A stretch of DNA of 64,000 nt from NCBI RefSeq assembly GCF_000495915.1, contig NZ_AOFQ01000029.1, forward strand, positions 29,616-93,615, given 5' to 3'. Positions 54,861 through 64,000 of the stretch are shown in pieces. How positions within the stretch are numbered: position 1 is the first letter of the stretch; each line of letters opens with the position of its first letter. The stretch is from Stutzerimonas chloritidismutans AW-1. Lineage in GTDB: Bacteria; Pseudomonadota; Gammaproteobacteria; Pseudomonadales; Pseudomonadaceae. A program made the position numbers and the translations under genes. The notes under the pieces were generated by a model that made no database searches, had not been told where the DNA came from, and saw only the letters and a program-made list of their open reading frames with translations.

Positions 54861-56678
54861 ATGGCCAATTCTACCCAGCAATCCAGTGTGACGGTGTATC
54901 TGCGATTGCTGCACTACGTCTTTCCCTATTTAGGGCTGTTTGCGATCAGTCTTCTTGGTTTTCTGATTTTTGCGTCGACCCAGCCGATGCTCGGCTACAT
55001 GCTGAAATTCTTTGTTGATGGTTTGAACAACCCAGACGCCAGTTTGTTTGCTCAGGTCCCGCATCTCAACGAAGTACCATGGCTGGCTCAGCTCAAGCTA
55101 TTGCAGGCCGTCCCGCTGCTGATCATCTTCATCGCGCTTATGCAGGGCATCGGTTCGTTTCTCGGCAATTTTTTTCTTGCAAAGGTTTCGCTAGGGCTGG
55201 TGCATGACCTGCGGCTGGCACTGTTCAACAACATGCTGACACTCCCCAATCGCTATTTTGACAGCCACAACTCCGGGCATCTGATCTCGCGGATCACATA
55301 CAACGTGACCATGGTCACCGGCGCGGCGACCGATGCGATCAAGGTTGTGGTGCGCGAGGGCATGACAGTGATTTTCCTGTTCGCCACGCTGCTGTGGATG
55401 AACTGGAAGCTCACTCTGGTGATGCTGGCGATACTGCCAGTGATCGGTTTCATGGTGTCGAGCGCCAGCAAGAAATTCCGCAAGCAGAGCAAGAAGATTC
55501 AGCTTGCGATGGGCGACGTGACCCATGTGGCTTCGGAAACCATACAGGGCTATCGCGTGGTCCGTAGCTTCGGAGGCGAGCCTTACGAGCGGGATCGTTT
55601 CCTGGCTGCGAGCTCGGAGAACACCGCCAAGCAGTTGCGTATGGTCAAGACGAATGCCGTTTACACACCGAGTCTGCAACTGGTCATTTACAGCGCCATG
55701 GCAGTGCTGATGTTCCTTGTGTTGTTGCTCCGCGGTGACGCGTCTGCTGGCGATCTGGTCGCCTACATCACGCTGGCGGGGTTGCTGCCCAAGCCGATAC
55801 GTCAGCTCTCGGAAGTCAGCTCGACCATCCAGAAGGGCGTGGCCGGGGCGGAAAGTATCTTCGAGCAGCTCGACGAGGAGCCAGAAGTCGATCGGGGCAC
55901 GCTTGAGCGCGAAGCCGTCAGCGGCCATCTTGAGGTGCGCAACCTCGACTTTGTCTATCCGGGTACAGACAAGCGCGTGCTGCACGACATTAGTTTCACC
56001 ATTGAGCCGGGGCAGATGGTGGCGCTGGTCGGACGTTCAGGCAGCGGCAAATCCACGCTGGCGAATCTGATCCCACGCTTCTATCACCATGAGGCAGGTC
56101 AGATACTGCTCGACGGTGCGGATGTCGAATCCTACACGTTGCGCAACCTGCGTCGTCACATCGCCCTGGTGACGCAGCAGGTGACCCTGTTCAACGATAC
56201 CGTGGCCAACAACATCGCCTACGGCGATCTGGCTGGCGCGCCGCTGGACGACATACGCCGCGCGGCCCGCGATGCGTACGCCGATGAGTTCATCGAGCAG
56301 ATGCCGGAGGGTTATCAAACCATGGTCGGCGAAAACGGCGTGCTGCTATCCGGCGGTCAGCGTCAACGCCTGGCGATCGCTCGTGCGTTGTTGAAGAACT
56401 CGCCGGTGCTGATTCTGGACGAAGCCACTTCGGCGCTGGATACCGAGTCCGAGCGGCACATCCAGGGCGCGCTGGATCATGTCATGCAGGGCCGCACCAC
56501 GCTTGTCATCGCGCACCGCTTGAGCACCATCGAGAAGGCCGACCAGATTCTGGTGATGGAGCAGGGCCGCATCGTCGAGCGCGGTACCCACGCCGAGCTG
56601 CTGGCCGCGAACGGCGCCTACGCCAGGCTCCACGCCACTCAGTTCAAGGACGAAGTGCCCGAAGAGCAGGGATCCTGA
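54861..56678 (+). CDS. msbA: Lipid A export ATP-binding/permease protein MsbA
   Basis: A 605-residue ABC half-transporter that flips lipid A-core across the inner membrane. Six membrane helices occupy about 20-310. The nucleotide domain has Walker A LVGRSGSGKSTLANL, signature LLSGGQRQRLAIARA and Walker B PVLILDEATSALDTE, then the H-loop VIAHRLST. The start MANSTQQSSVTVYLRLLHYV is at 54861. Its stop overlaps the next ATG by one base. Confidence 0.97.
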   Translation: MANSTQQSSVTVYLRLLHYVFPYLGLFAISLLGFLIFASTQPMLGYMLKFFVDGLNNPDASLFAQVPHLNEVPWLAQLKLLQAVPLLIIFIALMQGIGSFLGNFFLAKVSLGLVHDLRLALFNNMLTLPNRYFDSHNSGHLISRITYNVTMVTGAATDAIKVVVREGMTVIFLFATLLWMNWKLTLVMLAILPVIGFMVSSASKKFRKQSKKIQLAMGDVTHVASETIQGYRVVRSFGGEPYERDRFLAASSENTAKQLRMVKTNAVYTPSLQLVIYSAMAVLMFLVLLLRGDASAGDLVAYITLAGLLPKPIRQLSEVSSTIQKGVAGAESIFEQLDEEPEVDRGTLEREAVSGHLEVRNLDFVYPGTDKRVLHDISFTIEPGQMVALVGRSGSGKSTLANLIPRFYHHEAGQILLDGADVESYTLRNLRRHIALVTQQVTLFNDTVANNIAYGDLAGAPLDDIRRAARDAYADEFIEQMPEGYQTMVGENGVLLSGGQRQRLAIARALLKNSPVLILDEATSALDTESERHIQGALDHVMQGRTTLVIAHRLSTIEKADQILVMEQGRIVERGTHAELLAANGAYARLHATQFKDEVPEEQGS

Positions 56679-57574
56679 TGTTTCAGTTCCTGCAGAGCTG
56701 GCGCGAGCGTGGCTGGCGCGTTATCGACGCATCGACGTATTCCGAGGTCTGGCAGCGCTACGGTGGCAGCGTTGCGACTCACCCTGAGGTCATCGAGCGG
56801 CTGGCTGGGCTCGCTGGTATTCCAGTGCGCTATCTGGGCTGGGAAAAACAAAGTGAGCTGATTGCGGCGGTTCCCTGCTGGGGGCGACATCTGGCGCTTT
56901 CCAAGGATGTGCTGAAAAAGACTGGCAAGCGCGGCCTGTTCGATATGGGCAACGCGGAGATCGTTCTGCCGGTTGCCGAGCTGGCAGCGGTGCCGGTACG
57001 CCAGCGTATGCGCTACGTGTCCGAGCTGAATGCTACTGCGATCAGCACGTTGCGCGAGCAGCCGGAGGGCTTGGCGCTGGCGCGCGAGCCGGAGGAGTAT
57101 TCGAAGAAGTTTCGCTACAACCAGCGTCGCGAGCAGCGCTTGCTGGAAGAGGCCGGCGGTGTGCTGCGACCGATGCTGGATTTCTCGCCGACCGAGCAGG
57201 CTGCGATGTATGCCGATCTGTTCCAGCGCCGCTGGGGTTTCGAGGCGCCCGGCAAGGGCCATCTGCAAGAGGTCTTTGCACTACTGCGCGAGTTCATGAC
57301 CGGCTCTGTGGTCCTGCTCGATGAGCAGCCCATCGCCGTCCAGGTGCTTTACCGGGTCGAGGCACCGAAGTGGGTGTCGATCGAGTACATCAACGGCGGT
57401 GTCGATCCGCAGCAGCGGGATTTCAGCCCTGGCAGCGTCCTCAGCTTCGTCAACACCCAGACGGCCTGGGCCGAGGCACGGGCGTTGGGCAAACCGCTGC
57501 GTTATTCCTTCGGTCGTGCGGACCGAGAGTACAAGGACCGCTGGTGCAACCGCGTCCCGGTCTACCAGGTGTGA
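56678..57574 (+). CDS. Mig-14-family protein
   Basis: A 298-residue protein resembling the Mig-14 family (GNAT/FemAB-like fold), with VSELNATAISTLREQPEGLA, EEYSKKFRYNQRREQRLLEE and the C-terminal GRADREYKDRWCNRVPVYQV. In Salmonella, Mig-14 is an inner-membrane-associated protein that raises resistance to antimicrobial peptides and polymyxin. Its coupling to msbA (TGATG overlap) and place in the LPS region point to an envelope role. The biochemical activity is not established in any species I know of. Confidence 0.82.
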   Translation: MFQFLQSWRERGWRVIDASTYSEVWQRYGGSVATHPEVIERLAGLAGIPVRYLGWEKQSELIAAVPCWGRHLALSKDVLKKTGKRGLFDMGNAEIVLPVAELAAVPVRQRMRYVSELNATAISTLREQPEGLALAREPEEYSKKFRYNQRREQRLLEEAGGVLRPMLDFSPTEQAAMYADLFQRRWGFEAPGKGHLQEVFALLREFMTGSVVLLDEQPIAVQVLYRVEAPKWVSIEYINGGVDPQQRDFSPGSVLSFVNTQTAWAEARALGKPLRYSFGRADREYKDRWCNRVPVYQV

Positions 57575-57577
57575 GCC

Positions 57578-58972
57578 ATGAGTGCACGCAAGCAGCAATT
57601 GCTTAAACGTCATCGCAAGCACAAGCGCATCGCGCTGCTCGTCGCGCTCGTTGCGCTGTTGCTGATTGGTGCGCTGGTCAACTGGTGGCTGATACCGCTG
57701 CTGGTGGTTCTCGGCTGGATCGCCCATGAGGCGTGGTTCGCTGATCATCTGTTCTACCGGCCGCAGGACGACTACCGCTACGCCTTTCCTGAAGATGCCA
57801 AGCGCTACCTGGTGCGCATCGAGGGCGGCCGTCTGGTTCTGCCTGACGGCTTCGACGCTGCAGATACGCTGATTCTCGAGGTCAACCTGAAGGCCAGCTG
57901 GCTAGGGCGCTGGCGCGACCCGCAGGTATGGATCGGTGAGGACCGCCAGGACTTCGAGCGCGGTGTCGCGGGTCGGCGTTACCTCAATCTGTCCGGTCAG
58001 CAGGAGCTGCTCGCCCAGGGCAGGCTGAATATTCGCGGGCGGTTCTGCCGGCTGTCGAGCGATGCGACCCTCTACGCGATGCGCAATCCTGACTACGCTG
58101 AGCGCCGGATCCTGATCATTGCCCCCCACGCTGACGATGCGGAGCTGGCTGCCTTCGGCTTGTACAGCCGAGCTCGCGACGTCGCCATCGTTACCCTGAC
58201 TCAGGGCGAGATCGAGGCGAACAACTACCAGCGCCTGGGTTTGGATCTGCCTGCTGCGGCCCGTTTGAAGGGGCGCCTGCGCAGTTGGGACAGCCTTGCG
58301 ATACCGCTCTGGGGCGGCGTGCCGCAATCGCGTTGCGTGCAGCTCGGCTATTACTGCCTGCAGCTGCCGACCATGGCCGAGGAGCCGGAGCGCACCTTCG
58401 GCTCGCGCGAGTCGGGCGAGCAGGACATCCGCAGCGTTCGTCAGAACAACCCCTTCGCGCTGCCGGCCGATGTGGACGGCGTGCCGACCTGGGGCAATCT
58501 GCAGGCCGATTTGCGCGCGCTGCTGACGCACTTTCGCCCCGAAGTGGTGGTGACGCCGCATCCTGAACTCGATCCGCACTCCGATCACGTCGCAGCCACG
58601 CGAGCCCTCTGTCAGGCGATGGAGGAGGGCGACTGGCTGCCGGAAACGCTGCTGCTCTATGCCAACCACCTGCACGATAATGATCGCTGGCCGATGGGTC
58701 CTGCTGATGGTGGTATTGCGTTGCCGCCTGCCATCGAGCCGCTGCCGGCGGACCGCCTGTGGAGCCCTCTGCTGGATGCCGACGCGCGGCTGAACAAGGC
58801 TATGGCGTTGGCCATGCAGCACGATTTGCAGGGGCCACTGCCGCTGAAAAAGCGCCTGCGCCGTTTGGTCCAGGCGGCCCTCGCCGGCCGGCGCTGGCCG
58901 CGCACCGGCGAGGACGAATTCTTCCGCAAGGCGGTGCGCAGGCACGAACTGTTCTGGGTTCGCCACCTCTAG
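57578..58972 (+). CDS. PIG-L-family deacetylase with N-terminal membrane segments
   Basis: A 464-residue protein. Residues about 17-55 form one or two membrane helices ([17 protein letters not shown], then [17 protein letters not shown]). The PIG-L domain follows, with the metal motif [13 protein letters not shown] (about residue 184) and [20 protein letters not shown] (about 323-342). PIG-L enzymes are zinc N-deacetylases of GlcNAc-type sugars. A role in removing acetyl from a core hexosamine is plausible from context. It starts three bases after the Mig-14 gene. Confidence 0.87.
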   Translation: MSARKQQLLKRHRKHKRIALLVALVALLLIGALVNWWLIPLLVVLGWIAHEAWFADHLFYRPQDDYRYAFPEDAKRYLVRIEGGRLVLPDGFDAADTLILEVNLKASWLGRWRDPQVWIGEDRQDFERGVAGRRYLNLSGQQELLAQGRLNIRGRFCRLSSDATLYAMRNPDYAERRILIIAPHADDAELAAFGLYSRARDVAIVTLTQGEIEANNYQRLGLDLPAAARLKGRLRSWDSLAIPLWGGVPQSRCVQLGYYCLQLPTMAEEPERTFGSRESGEQDIRSVRQNNPFALPADVDGVPTWGNLQADLRALLTHFRPEVVVTPHPELDPHSDHVAATRALCQAMEEGDWLPETLLLYANHLHDNDRWPMGPADGGIALPPAIEPLPADRLWSPLLDADARLNKAMALAMQHDLQGPLPLKKRLRRLVQAALAGRRWPRTGEDEFFRKAVRRHELFWVRHL

Positions 58973-59051
58973 CAAGGCGCTTGTCGCGGGCAGGCGGCCG
59001 CGGCCTGCATGTTATGATCGCCGCCGTTTTCTGTTTGTCATCGGAGCCCCA

Positions 59052-60473
59052 ATGAAGCTGTCCATGCCCCGTTTCGACCAAGCCGCCGTACTGGTGGTGG
59101 GTGATGTCATGCTCGATCGCTACTGGCATGGCGGCACGTCGCGGATATCGCCTGAGGCGCCGGTGCCGGTGGTCAAGGTCGAGCAGATCGAAGATCGCCC
59201 AGGCGGTGCGGCCAACGTCGCGCTGAACATCGCGGCGTTGGGGTCTGCTGCTGCGCTGGTGGGTGTGACCGGCGAGGACGAGGCGCGTCAGAGCCTGGCT
59301 GACAGCCTCGCGGCTGCCGGTGTGCAGGCGCATTTCCAGTGCATCGATGACCAGCCCACCATCGTCAAGCTGCGGGTGATGAGTCGCCATCAGCAACTGC
59401 TGCGCATGGATTTCGAGGAGCCGTTCAACACCGATCCAGCCGCGCTGCTGGCCGAGGTGGAAGGGCTGCTGGCCGGAGTCAAGGTGCTGGTGCTGTCGGA
59501 CTATGGCAAGGGCGCGCTGAAGAACCATCAGGCGCTGATCCAGGCTGCGCGACGCCGCGGTATTCCTGTGCTGGCTGACCCCAAGGGCAAGGACTTCAAC
59601 ATCTATCGCGGCGCTTCGTTGATTACGCCGAACCTGGGCGAATTCGAGGCGATCGTAGGAAATTGTGCCGACGAGGCCGAGTTGGTCAGCAAGGGGGCCG
59701 AGCTGATGAGCAGGCTTGAGCTGGATGCGTTGCTGGTCACCCGTGGCGAGCACGGCATGACCCTGCTGCGCCCTGATCACGCACCGCTGCATCTGCCGGC
59801 CCGTGCCCGCGAAGTGTTCGATGTCACCGGTGCCGGGGATACCGTCATCTCGACCTTGGCCGCTGCGATTGCGGCCGGCGAGGAGCTGCCACAAGCCGTG
59901 GCACTGGCCAACTTGGCAGCCGGTATCGTGGTCGGCAAGCTGGGCACCGCCTGCATCAGCGCGCCGGAGCTGCGCCGCGCGGTGCAACGCGAGGAAGGCT
60001 CCGAGCGTGGCGTGATGACCGTCGAGCAGCTGCTCACCGCGGTCGAGGATGCCCGCGCCGAGGGCGAGAAGATCGTCTTCACCAATGGCTGTTTCGACAT
60101 CCTGCACGCCGGCCATGTGACCTATCTCGAGCAGGCCCGTGCCCAGGGCGACCGGCTGGTGGTGGCTGTGAACGATGATGGCTCGGTGAGCCGCCTCAAA
60201 GGCCCGGGCCGGCCGATCAATTCGGTCGATCGCCGCATGGCGGTGCTCGCTGGTCTGGAAGCGGTGGATTGGGTGGTGTGCTTCTCCGAGGACACACCGG
60301 AAAACCTGCTGGCTCAGGTTCGTCCCGATGTACTGGTCAAGGGTGGCGACTATGGCGTCGATCAGGTCGTTGGTGCCGAGTTGGTCAAGGCCTACGGGGG
60401 CGTGGTGAAGGTGCTGGGGCTGGTGGAAAACAGCTCGACCACCGCCATCGTCGAGAAGATTCGCAGCCGCTGA
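59052..60473 (+). CDS. hldE: Bifunctional heptose 7-phosphate kinase/heptose 1-phosphate adenylyltransferase
   Basis: A 473-residue enzyme that supplies ADP-heptose to WaaC and WaaF. The ribokinase-like N-terminal domain (1 to about 318) has [16 protein letters not shown] and the anion-hole/catalytic [14 protein letters not shown]. The C-terminal cytidylyltransferase-like domain begins [20 protein letters not shown] with the HxGH motif and ends [18 protein letters not shown] precedes the ATG by six bases. Confidence 0.98.
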   Translation: MKLSMPRFDQAAVLVVGDVMLDRYWHGGTSRISPEAPVPVVKVEQIEDRPGGAANVALNIAALGSAAALVGVTGEDEARQSLADSLAAAGVQAHFQCIDDQPTIVKLRVMSRHQQLLRMDFEEPFNTDPAALLAEVEGLLAGVKVLVLSDYGKGALKNHQALIQAARRRGIPVLADPKGKDFNIYRGASLITPNLGEFEAIVGNCADEAELVSKGAELMSRLELDALLVTRGEHGMTLLRPDHAPLHLPARAREVFDVTGAGDTVISTLAAAIAAGEELPQAVALANLAAGIVVGKLGTACISAPELRRAVQREEGSERGVMTVEQLLTAVEDARAEGEKIVFTNGCFDILHAGHVTYLEQARAQGDRLVVAVNDDGSVSRLKGPGRPINSVDRRMAVLAGLEAVDWVVCFSEDTPENLLAQVRPDVLVKGGDYGVDQVVGAELVKAYGGVVKVLGLVENSSTTAIVEKIRSR

Positions 60474-60481
60474 GCCCTTTG

Positions 60482-60531
60482 GATACGCCTACCGCGTATC
60501 GTCAGTAGGTGGGCAGCCGCTTTGCGCGGCT
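60482..60531. terminator. Paired hairpins between convergent hldE and the next minus-strand gene
   Basis: GATACGC-ctacc-GCGTATC (60482-60500) and AGCCGC-tttgc-GCGGCT (60515-60531) lie in the 70 bases between the two stop codons. Neither has a clean T-tract, so termination is a guess from position. Confidence 0.4.
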
Positions 60532-60543
60532 ACCGACTACGCG

Positions 60544-61431
60544 TTAACGGGCGGCGGCCACCGGCCGTGCCGCCCACCAATCGCGCCAGCGAACGCGCTC
60601 GTCGCGCACAACCCAGCCTTCCTGCGGCGCAAAGCTTTCTGAGAGCCACAGGCCGCGAGTGTTCACCGGGCTTAACTGGCCATTGCGCAGTTGCAGCAGC
60701 TGATCCTGCGGCAGGCCTTGATGCAGCGGTATCAGGTAGATGTCGGGCCGGCTGCGCTCCAGGCGCGCAACCAGTTGTCCATCTTCCAGGCGCTCGTCGA
60801 CGTGGAACAGGCTCAACTGGCGTACCTCTTTCGGTAGCTCCATGCGCATGTCATATACCAGCTGCAACGATGCGGTCGGCAGGTGTACATAGGCGCGAGG
60901 ACGCTCCATCAGCACCATGTTGCCGCACTGCACCGGGCGCGTGGCGCCGGATTGCGAGGCGAGCTTGAAGTGCACCGCCTCTCGGTAGTGCAGGCTGGCC
61001 TGGTACGGAGTGGGCAGCCAGGTATCGCCGAAACGCCCGGCAAGCCAGCCTTCAGGGGTTTCCAGCAGGCATTCTTCGGCGATTTCCTGAATGGCGGTAA
61101 GCAGCGGCAGGTTCAGCTCATGCGCCGGGATGTAGCCGGAAATCAGCTTGAGCACAACGTCACCACGGTCCGGCCGCTGCTGACGGACCAGCACCCAGTA
61201 TTCGCGGCCCTGCCAGCTCATGGTCAGACGCACTGAAACGCCGAGATTGGCCAGTTCGATGGCAAAACGGCCCGGATCGGACACCTCCACCGGGCGGCGG
61301 CGCTCGATCACTTCGCTGAAGTTCAGCGGCCGGCCCAGACTCTGGTAGCTCAGGTTGTCCTGGCTGGCCTCGACGTAGAGAGGCAGGGTCTTGAATGCGG
61401 CAGGGCTCTTGCGCACCAGAACTCTTGGCAT
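60544..61431 (-). CDS. Conserved hypothetical protein of unknown function
   Basis: A 295-residue soluble protein without a signal peptide or membrane segment. It has mixed alpha/beta composition with LPLLTAIQEIAEECLLETPE, faintly like a Nudix helix but without the full GX5EX7REUXEE pattern. The C-terminal half has several aromatic turns (WRDWWAARP at the end). A homologue in the same place in P. aeruginosa (near PA4993) is annotated only as hypothetical, as I recall. It stands alone on the minus strand, convergent with hldE. Confidence 0.75.
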   Translation of the reverse strand: MPRVLVRKSPAAFKTLPLYVEASQDNLSYQSLGRPLNFSEVIERRRPVEVSDPGRFAIELANLGVSVRLTMSWQGREYWVLVRQQRPDRGDVVLKLISGYIPAHELNLPLLTAIQEIAEECLLETPEGWLAGRFGDTWLPTPYQASLHYREAVHFKLASQSGATRPVQCGNMVLMERPRAYVHLPTASLQLVYDMRMELPKEVRQLSLFHVDERLEDGQLVARLERSRPDIYLIPLHQGLPQDQLLQLRNGQLSPVNTRGLWLSESFAPQEGWVVRDERVRWRDWWAARPVAAAR

Positions 61432-61522
61432 TCGGTTTCTCCTTGCGGCGAAGAAAGTAACCGCGCGGCATCAGCGTAATGCGCTTTCCGCGCAGCGGAT
61501 GAACGTTGCCGCCAGGACCGTT

Positions 61523-62332
61523 TCAGTTGCCGGTCAGAACGGCAGCAGCAGTCCGTACGTTAGCCGTCAAATGCTGCGGATTGATAGTGCCGATGATCGC
61601 GCCGCTGACCCCTGGGTGACCGAACAGCAGCTCGAAACTGCGGCGGACCGGGTCGTCGCCTGGCTTGAGGCAGGCATGTCCGCTGGCCAGGGCTTTCTTG
61701 ATCAGGATGCCCTTGCCGTGTGCAGCAGCGTAGTCGAGGACCGGTCGTTCGGCCTGCTCGTTGAGGTTGTAGGTCACCATCGCGCAGTCGCCCTGCTGCA
61801 GCGCAAGCAGTCCACCATCGACCGTCTTGCCGGACAGACCGAAGGCGAGGATCTTGCCCTCGCGCTTGAGTTGGGCCAGGGTCTGGTAGACCTCGGTGTG
61901 CTGCAGGATATCGAAGTCGTTGCCGTCCGAATGCACCAGCACCAGCTCGATGCGGTCGGTACGCAGACGCTTGAGGCTGCGCTCCACCGAGAAGCGCGTG
62001 TGGGCGGCAGAAAAGTCGAAACGCGACTGGCCGTTCTCGAACTCCTCGCCAACCTTGCTGACGATCACCCAATCCTCGCGCTGTCCGGCCAGCAACGGGC
62101 CGAGCCGTTCCTCGCTGACGCCGTAGGCCGGCGCGGTGTCGATCAGGTTGATACCCAGTTCGCGGGCCAGGGTCAGCAGTTCGCGAGCCTGGGCATCGTC
62201 GGGGATGGCGAAGCCGCTGGGGTACTTCACGCCCTGGTCGCGACCCAGCTTGACCGTGCCCAGACCCAACGGCGAAATGCGCAGGCCGGTGCTGCCCAGT
62301 GGGCGGTGCATGTCATGCAGCGTCGCGTTCAT
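61523..62332 (-). CDS. Aldo/keto reductase-type oxidoreductase
   Basis: A 269-residue NADP-dependent reductase. It starts MNATLHDMHRPLGSTGLRIS and has the AKR pattern: INLIDTAPAYGVSEERLG (catalytic Asp and Tyr), VIVSKVGEE with the Lys, IELVLVHSDG with the His, and GVSGAIIGTINPQHL near the cofactor site. It is shorter than most AKRs (about 320) in its C-terminal loop. Its ATG overlaps the stop of the FAD oxidoreductase (ATGA), so the two form an operon, as I recall for P. aeruginosa PA4992-PA4991. Substrate unknown. Confidence 0.9.
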   Translation of the reverse strand: MNATLHDMHRPLGSTGLRISPLGLGTVKLGRDQGVKYPSGFAIPDDAQARELLTLARELGINLIDTAPAYGVSEERLGPLLAGQREDWVIVSKVGEEFENGQSRFDFSAAHTRFSVERSLKRLRTDRIELVLVHSDGNDFDILQHTEVYQTLAQLKREGKILAFGLSGKTVDGGLLALQQGDCAMVTYNLNEQAERPVLDYAAAHGKGILIKKALASGHACLKPGDDPVRRSFELLFGHPGVSGAIIGTINPQHLTANVRTAAAVLTGN

Positions 62333-63504
62333 GGCAGCAGCCCTTCCCAGAACGGCCCGGTCAACGGTGGTCGCGGCAGTTCCGGTAGTGCAGGATGCTG
62401 GACGGGGCGAATGCCGTCGCGGGCGAGAGCGGCTTCGACGCGGTCGGAAAAGTCCGGTGACAGCGCCAGCTTGGTCGGCCAGCCGACCAGCAGGCGGCCC
62501 TGCTCGGCGAGAAAGGCGTTGTCCGGACGGGCGAGGGCCGATTGCGCCGGCTCGGCGCGGTCGATGCGCAGCGTGGTCCAGTGCGCTGCGGACAGGTCGA
62601 TCCAGGGTACCAGCTCGGCCAGTTCCTTCTTCGCCGCGGCGATCTGGCTGGCTTCGTCGCGCGCCACGCCATCGGCTTCGGCCAGATCGCCGCCCAGGTA
62701 CCAGACCCACTCGCCGTCTGCCGCCGGATGGCTGGTCACGGTGATTCGCGGTTTGGTGCCGCCGCCCAGGCAGTGGGCGTAGAGCGGCTTGAGCGTCGGC
62801 GCCTTGACGATGACCATGTGCAGCGGTCGGCGCTGCATGGCCGGCTGCTGCAGGCCGAGCGAAGTGAGCAGCTCGGCCGTTCCGCCGCCGGCGCTGAAAA
62901 CGATGCGCTGAGCGCGGATCTCGCGGCCGTCGACGCGCAGACCGACCAGCTCGTCGCCATCGAGCAGCGGTTCGACCTGCTGGCCGGCGAGCAGGCTGTC
63001 GCCGGCCAGTTCGGCCAGGCGGGCGATCAGACTGGGCACATCGAGCACCAGTTCGCTGAGGCGGTAGACCTTGCCTTTGAATTTCGGGTGTTGCAGAGCG
63101 GGTGGCAGTTCGTCGCCCTTGACCTGACCAACCCGCGAGCGCACTGCCTTGCTGGCGAAGAAGCTGGTGAGGTTGCCGGCCAGCGTGCCGGGCGACCAGA
63201 GGTAATGCGCATCGGACAGCAGGCGCACGCCGCTGAGATCCAGCTCGCCCTTGCCTTCAAGAGCCTCGCGCCAGCGCCGTGGCATGTCGGCGATGGCTTC
63301 GGATGCGCCGGTGAGGGCGCCGCTCAAGGCGTATTTGGTGCCCCCATGAATGATGCCCTGGGACTTCACGCTCTGCCCGCCACCCAGCGTTCCCTTGTCC
63401 ACCAGCAACGTGGCAAAACCTTGCCTGCGCAGGCGCGCGTTGAGCCAGAGGCCGGCGACGCCGCCGCCAACGATCAGGACATCGGTGCTGAGGGATTCAG
63501 GCAT
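62329..63504 (-). CDS. FAD-dependent oxidoreductase (DAO family)
   Basis: A 391-residue flavoprotein. The N-terminal dinucleotide-binding motif is DVLIVGGGVAGLWLNARL (residues about 8-25), followed by VDKGTLGGGQSVKSQGIIHG, a D-amino-acid-oxidase/glycerol-3-phosphate-dehydrogenase-type pattern. C-terminal EQGRLLVGWPTKLALSP probably contacts FAD. It is translationally coupled to the downstream aldo/keto reductase, so the pair may act in sequence on one substrate. Substrate unknown. Confidence 0.88.
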   Translation of the reverse strand: MPESLSTDVLIVGGGVAGLWLNARLRRQGFATLLVDKGTLGGGQSVKSQGIIHGGTKYALSGALTGASEAIADMPRRWREALEGKGELDLSGVRLLSDAHYLWSPGTLAGNLTSFFASKAVRSRVGQVKGDELPPALQHPKFKGKVYRLSELVLDVPSLIARLAELAGDSLLAGQQVEPLLDGDELVGLRVDGREIRAQRIVFSAGGGTAELLTSLGLQQPAMQRRPLHMVIVKAPTLKPLYAHCLGGGTKPRITVTSHPAADGEWVWYLGGDLAEADGVARDEASQIAAAKKELAELVPWIDLSAAHWTTLRIDRAEPAQSALARPDNAFLAEQGRLLVGWPTKLALSPDFSDRVEAALARDGIRPVQHPALPELPRPPLTGPFWEGLLP

Positions 63505-63564
63505 GTGCAGGCCTCATACGGGGAAACGGACGCGCAGTATAACTGCATGCAGTTCGCGGGGCGC

Positions 63565-63899
63565 TTAGTGGCCGGTGCTGCCGGAGAACAGCTGAATGAC
63601 CACCACGCCAGCGATGATCAGGACCATACCGAGCGCTGCCGGCAGGTCCAGGTGCTGGCGATAGATCAGCGCCGCAGCGATGCTGACCAGCACGATGCCC
63701 AGGCCCGCCCAGATGGCGTAGGCGATCCCCACCGGAATGGTCTTCACCACCAGCGCCAGCATCCAGAAGGACAAGCTATAGCCACAAATCACCAGCAACA
63801 GGGGCAGCGGGCGGCTGAAGCCGGCCAGGGCTTTCATCGAGGTGGTGGCGATCACTTCGGCGCAGATGGCGATGGCCAGGTAAACGTAACACCGGACAT
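63565..63899 (-). CDS. SMR-family efflux protein (EmrE/Sug-like), start region frameshifted
   Basis: The frame encodes a four-helix small multidrug resistance protein: YLAIAICAEVIATTSMKAL with the essential Glu (E14 of EmrE), GIAYAIWAGLGIVLVSI, and LDLPAALGMVLIIAGVVVIQLFS, about 110 residues as expected. The natural start, an ATG at 63899 with AGGA seven bases ahead, reads ATG TCC GGT then GT-TAC-GTT-TAC, so it is out of frame with the rest by two bases. Removing one of the two adjacent GT (63889-63892) gives MSGYVYLAIAI, a normal SMR start. The only in-frame start as read is a TTG at 63957. Substrate unknown; quaternary ammonium export is the family norm. Confidence 0.82.
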
Positions 63900-64000
63900 G
63901 GGAAATCCTGATCGTGGGCTGGAGGAGGTCAACTTCGTTCGGTCGCGTCCTCGTCAACTAGTTCGCCAGCCGTGGCGATTGTGGCTCCCCGGCAGGCGGG

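Noticed and set aside
60515..60531. Possible CRISPR-like or tRNA-like hairpins after hldE
   Set aside because: Only two unrelated short hairpins are present, without repeats, cloverleaf or CCA; they are most simply convergent gene-end structures.

Overview
The window is about 64 kb of GC-rich, gene-dense chromosome from a pseudomonad, most likely the Pseudomonas stutzeri group (Stutzerimonas). Protein content and gene order support this: srkA-comF-bioBFHCD, paired 600-residue acyl-CoA dehydrogenases, an Rsm-type small RNA, msrA-dipA-aceF-aceE-glnE-ilvE, then an LPS core cluster waaF-waaC-waaG-waaP ending in msbA and hldE. This matches the order I remember for P. aeruginosa and P. putida. The assignment rests on recognition, not on a database search.

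Layout. 0-6 kb: an ArsR regulator with an Old Yellow Enzyme reductase, a scrambled GST/TetR gene graveyard, a GlxA-type regulator with an MFS transporter, a GIY-YIG protein, a VOC protein and a lipoprotein. 6-11.6 kb: the pyrimidine-degrading rut operon under divergent rutR, with a recognisable RutR operator. A deletion has fused the first 37 codons of rutF to a truncated antisense nitronate monooxygenase gene. 11.7-14.5 kb: rlmJ, a palindromic repeat, srkA and comF. 14.5-19.2 kb: the overlapping biotin operon, with a BirA-type operator over its promoter. 19.2-27.3 kb: a small flagellar-rod-like protein, two acyl-CoA dehydrogenases (the first behind two tandem PsrA-type boxes on its promoter), a class C group II intron just after a terminator, a GGDEF protein, and a Gac-controlled RsmY/Z-type sRNA with a perfect GacA box and seven GGA motifs. 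27.4-40.4 kb: msrA, dipA, a secreted protein, pyruvate dehydrogenase aceE-aceF (aceF has a one-base frameshift; aceE is preceded by two identical-type 15-bp dyads), glnE and ilvE. 40.5-60.5 kb: LPS core assembly. It holds heptosyltransferases, a glucosyltransferase, a run of four core kinase-like proteins, a carbamoyltransferase, a lower-GC strain-variable segment (GT2, two GT-B/capsule-type proteins, a WaaL-like ligase, a hexapeptide acetyltransferase, a lone kinase), then msbA, a Mig-14-like protein, a PIG-L deacetylase and hldE. 60.5-64 kb: an unknown protein, an aldo/keto reductase, an FAD oxidoreductase and an SMR pump whose start region carries a two-base duplication.

The strongest new observations are regulatory (GacA box plus sRNA, tandem PsrA boxes, BirA, RutR and RccR-type operators) and gene-breaking events (rutF/nmo deletion, aceF and SMR frameshifts, GST/TetR mosaic). 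No phage, CRISPR array, tRNA or rRNA gene was seen. I did not find an obviously unprecedented multi-gene system; the LPS kinase/capsule-type segment at 43.7-54.8 kb is the least understood part.
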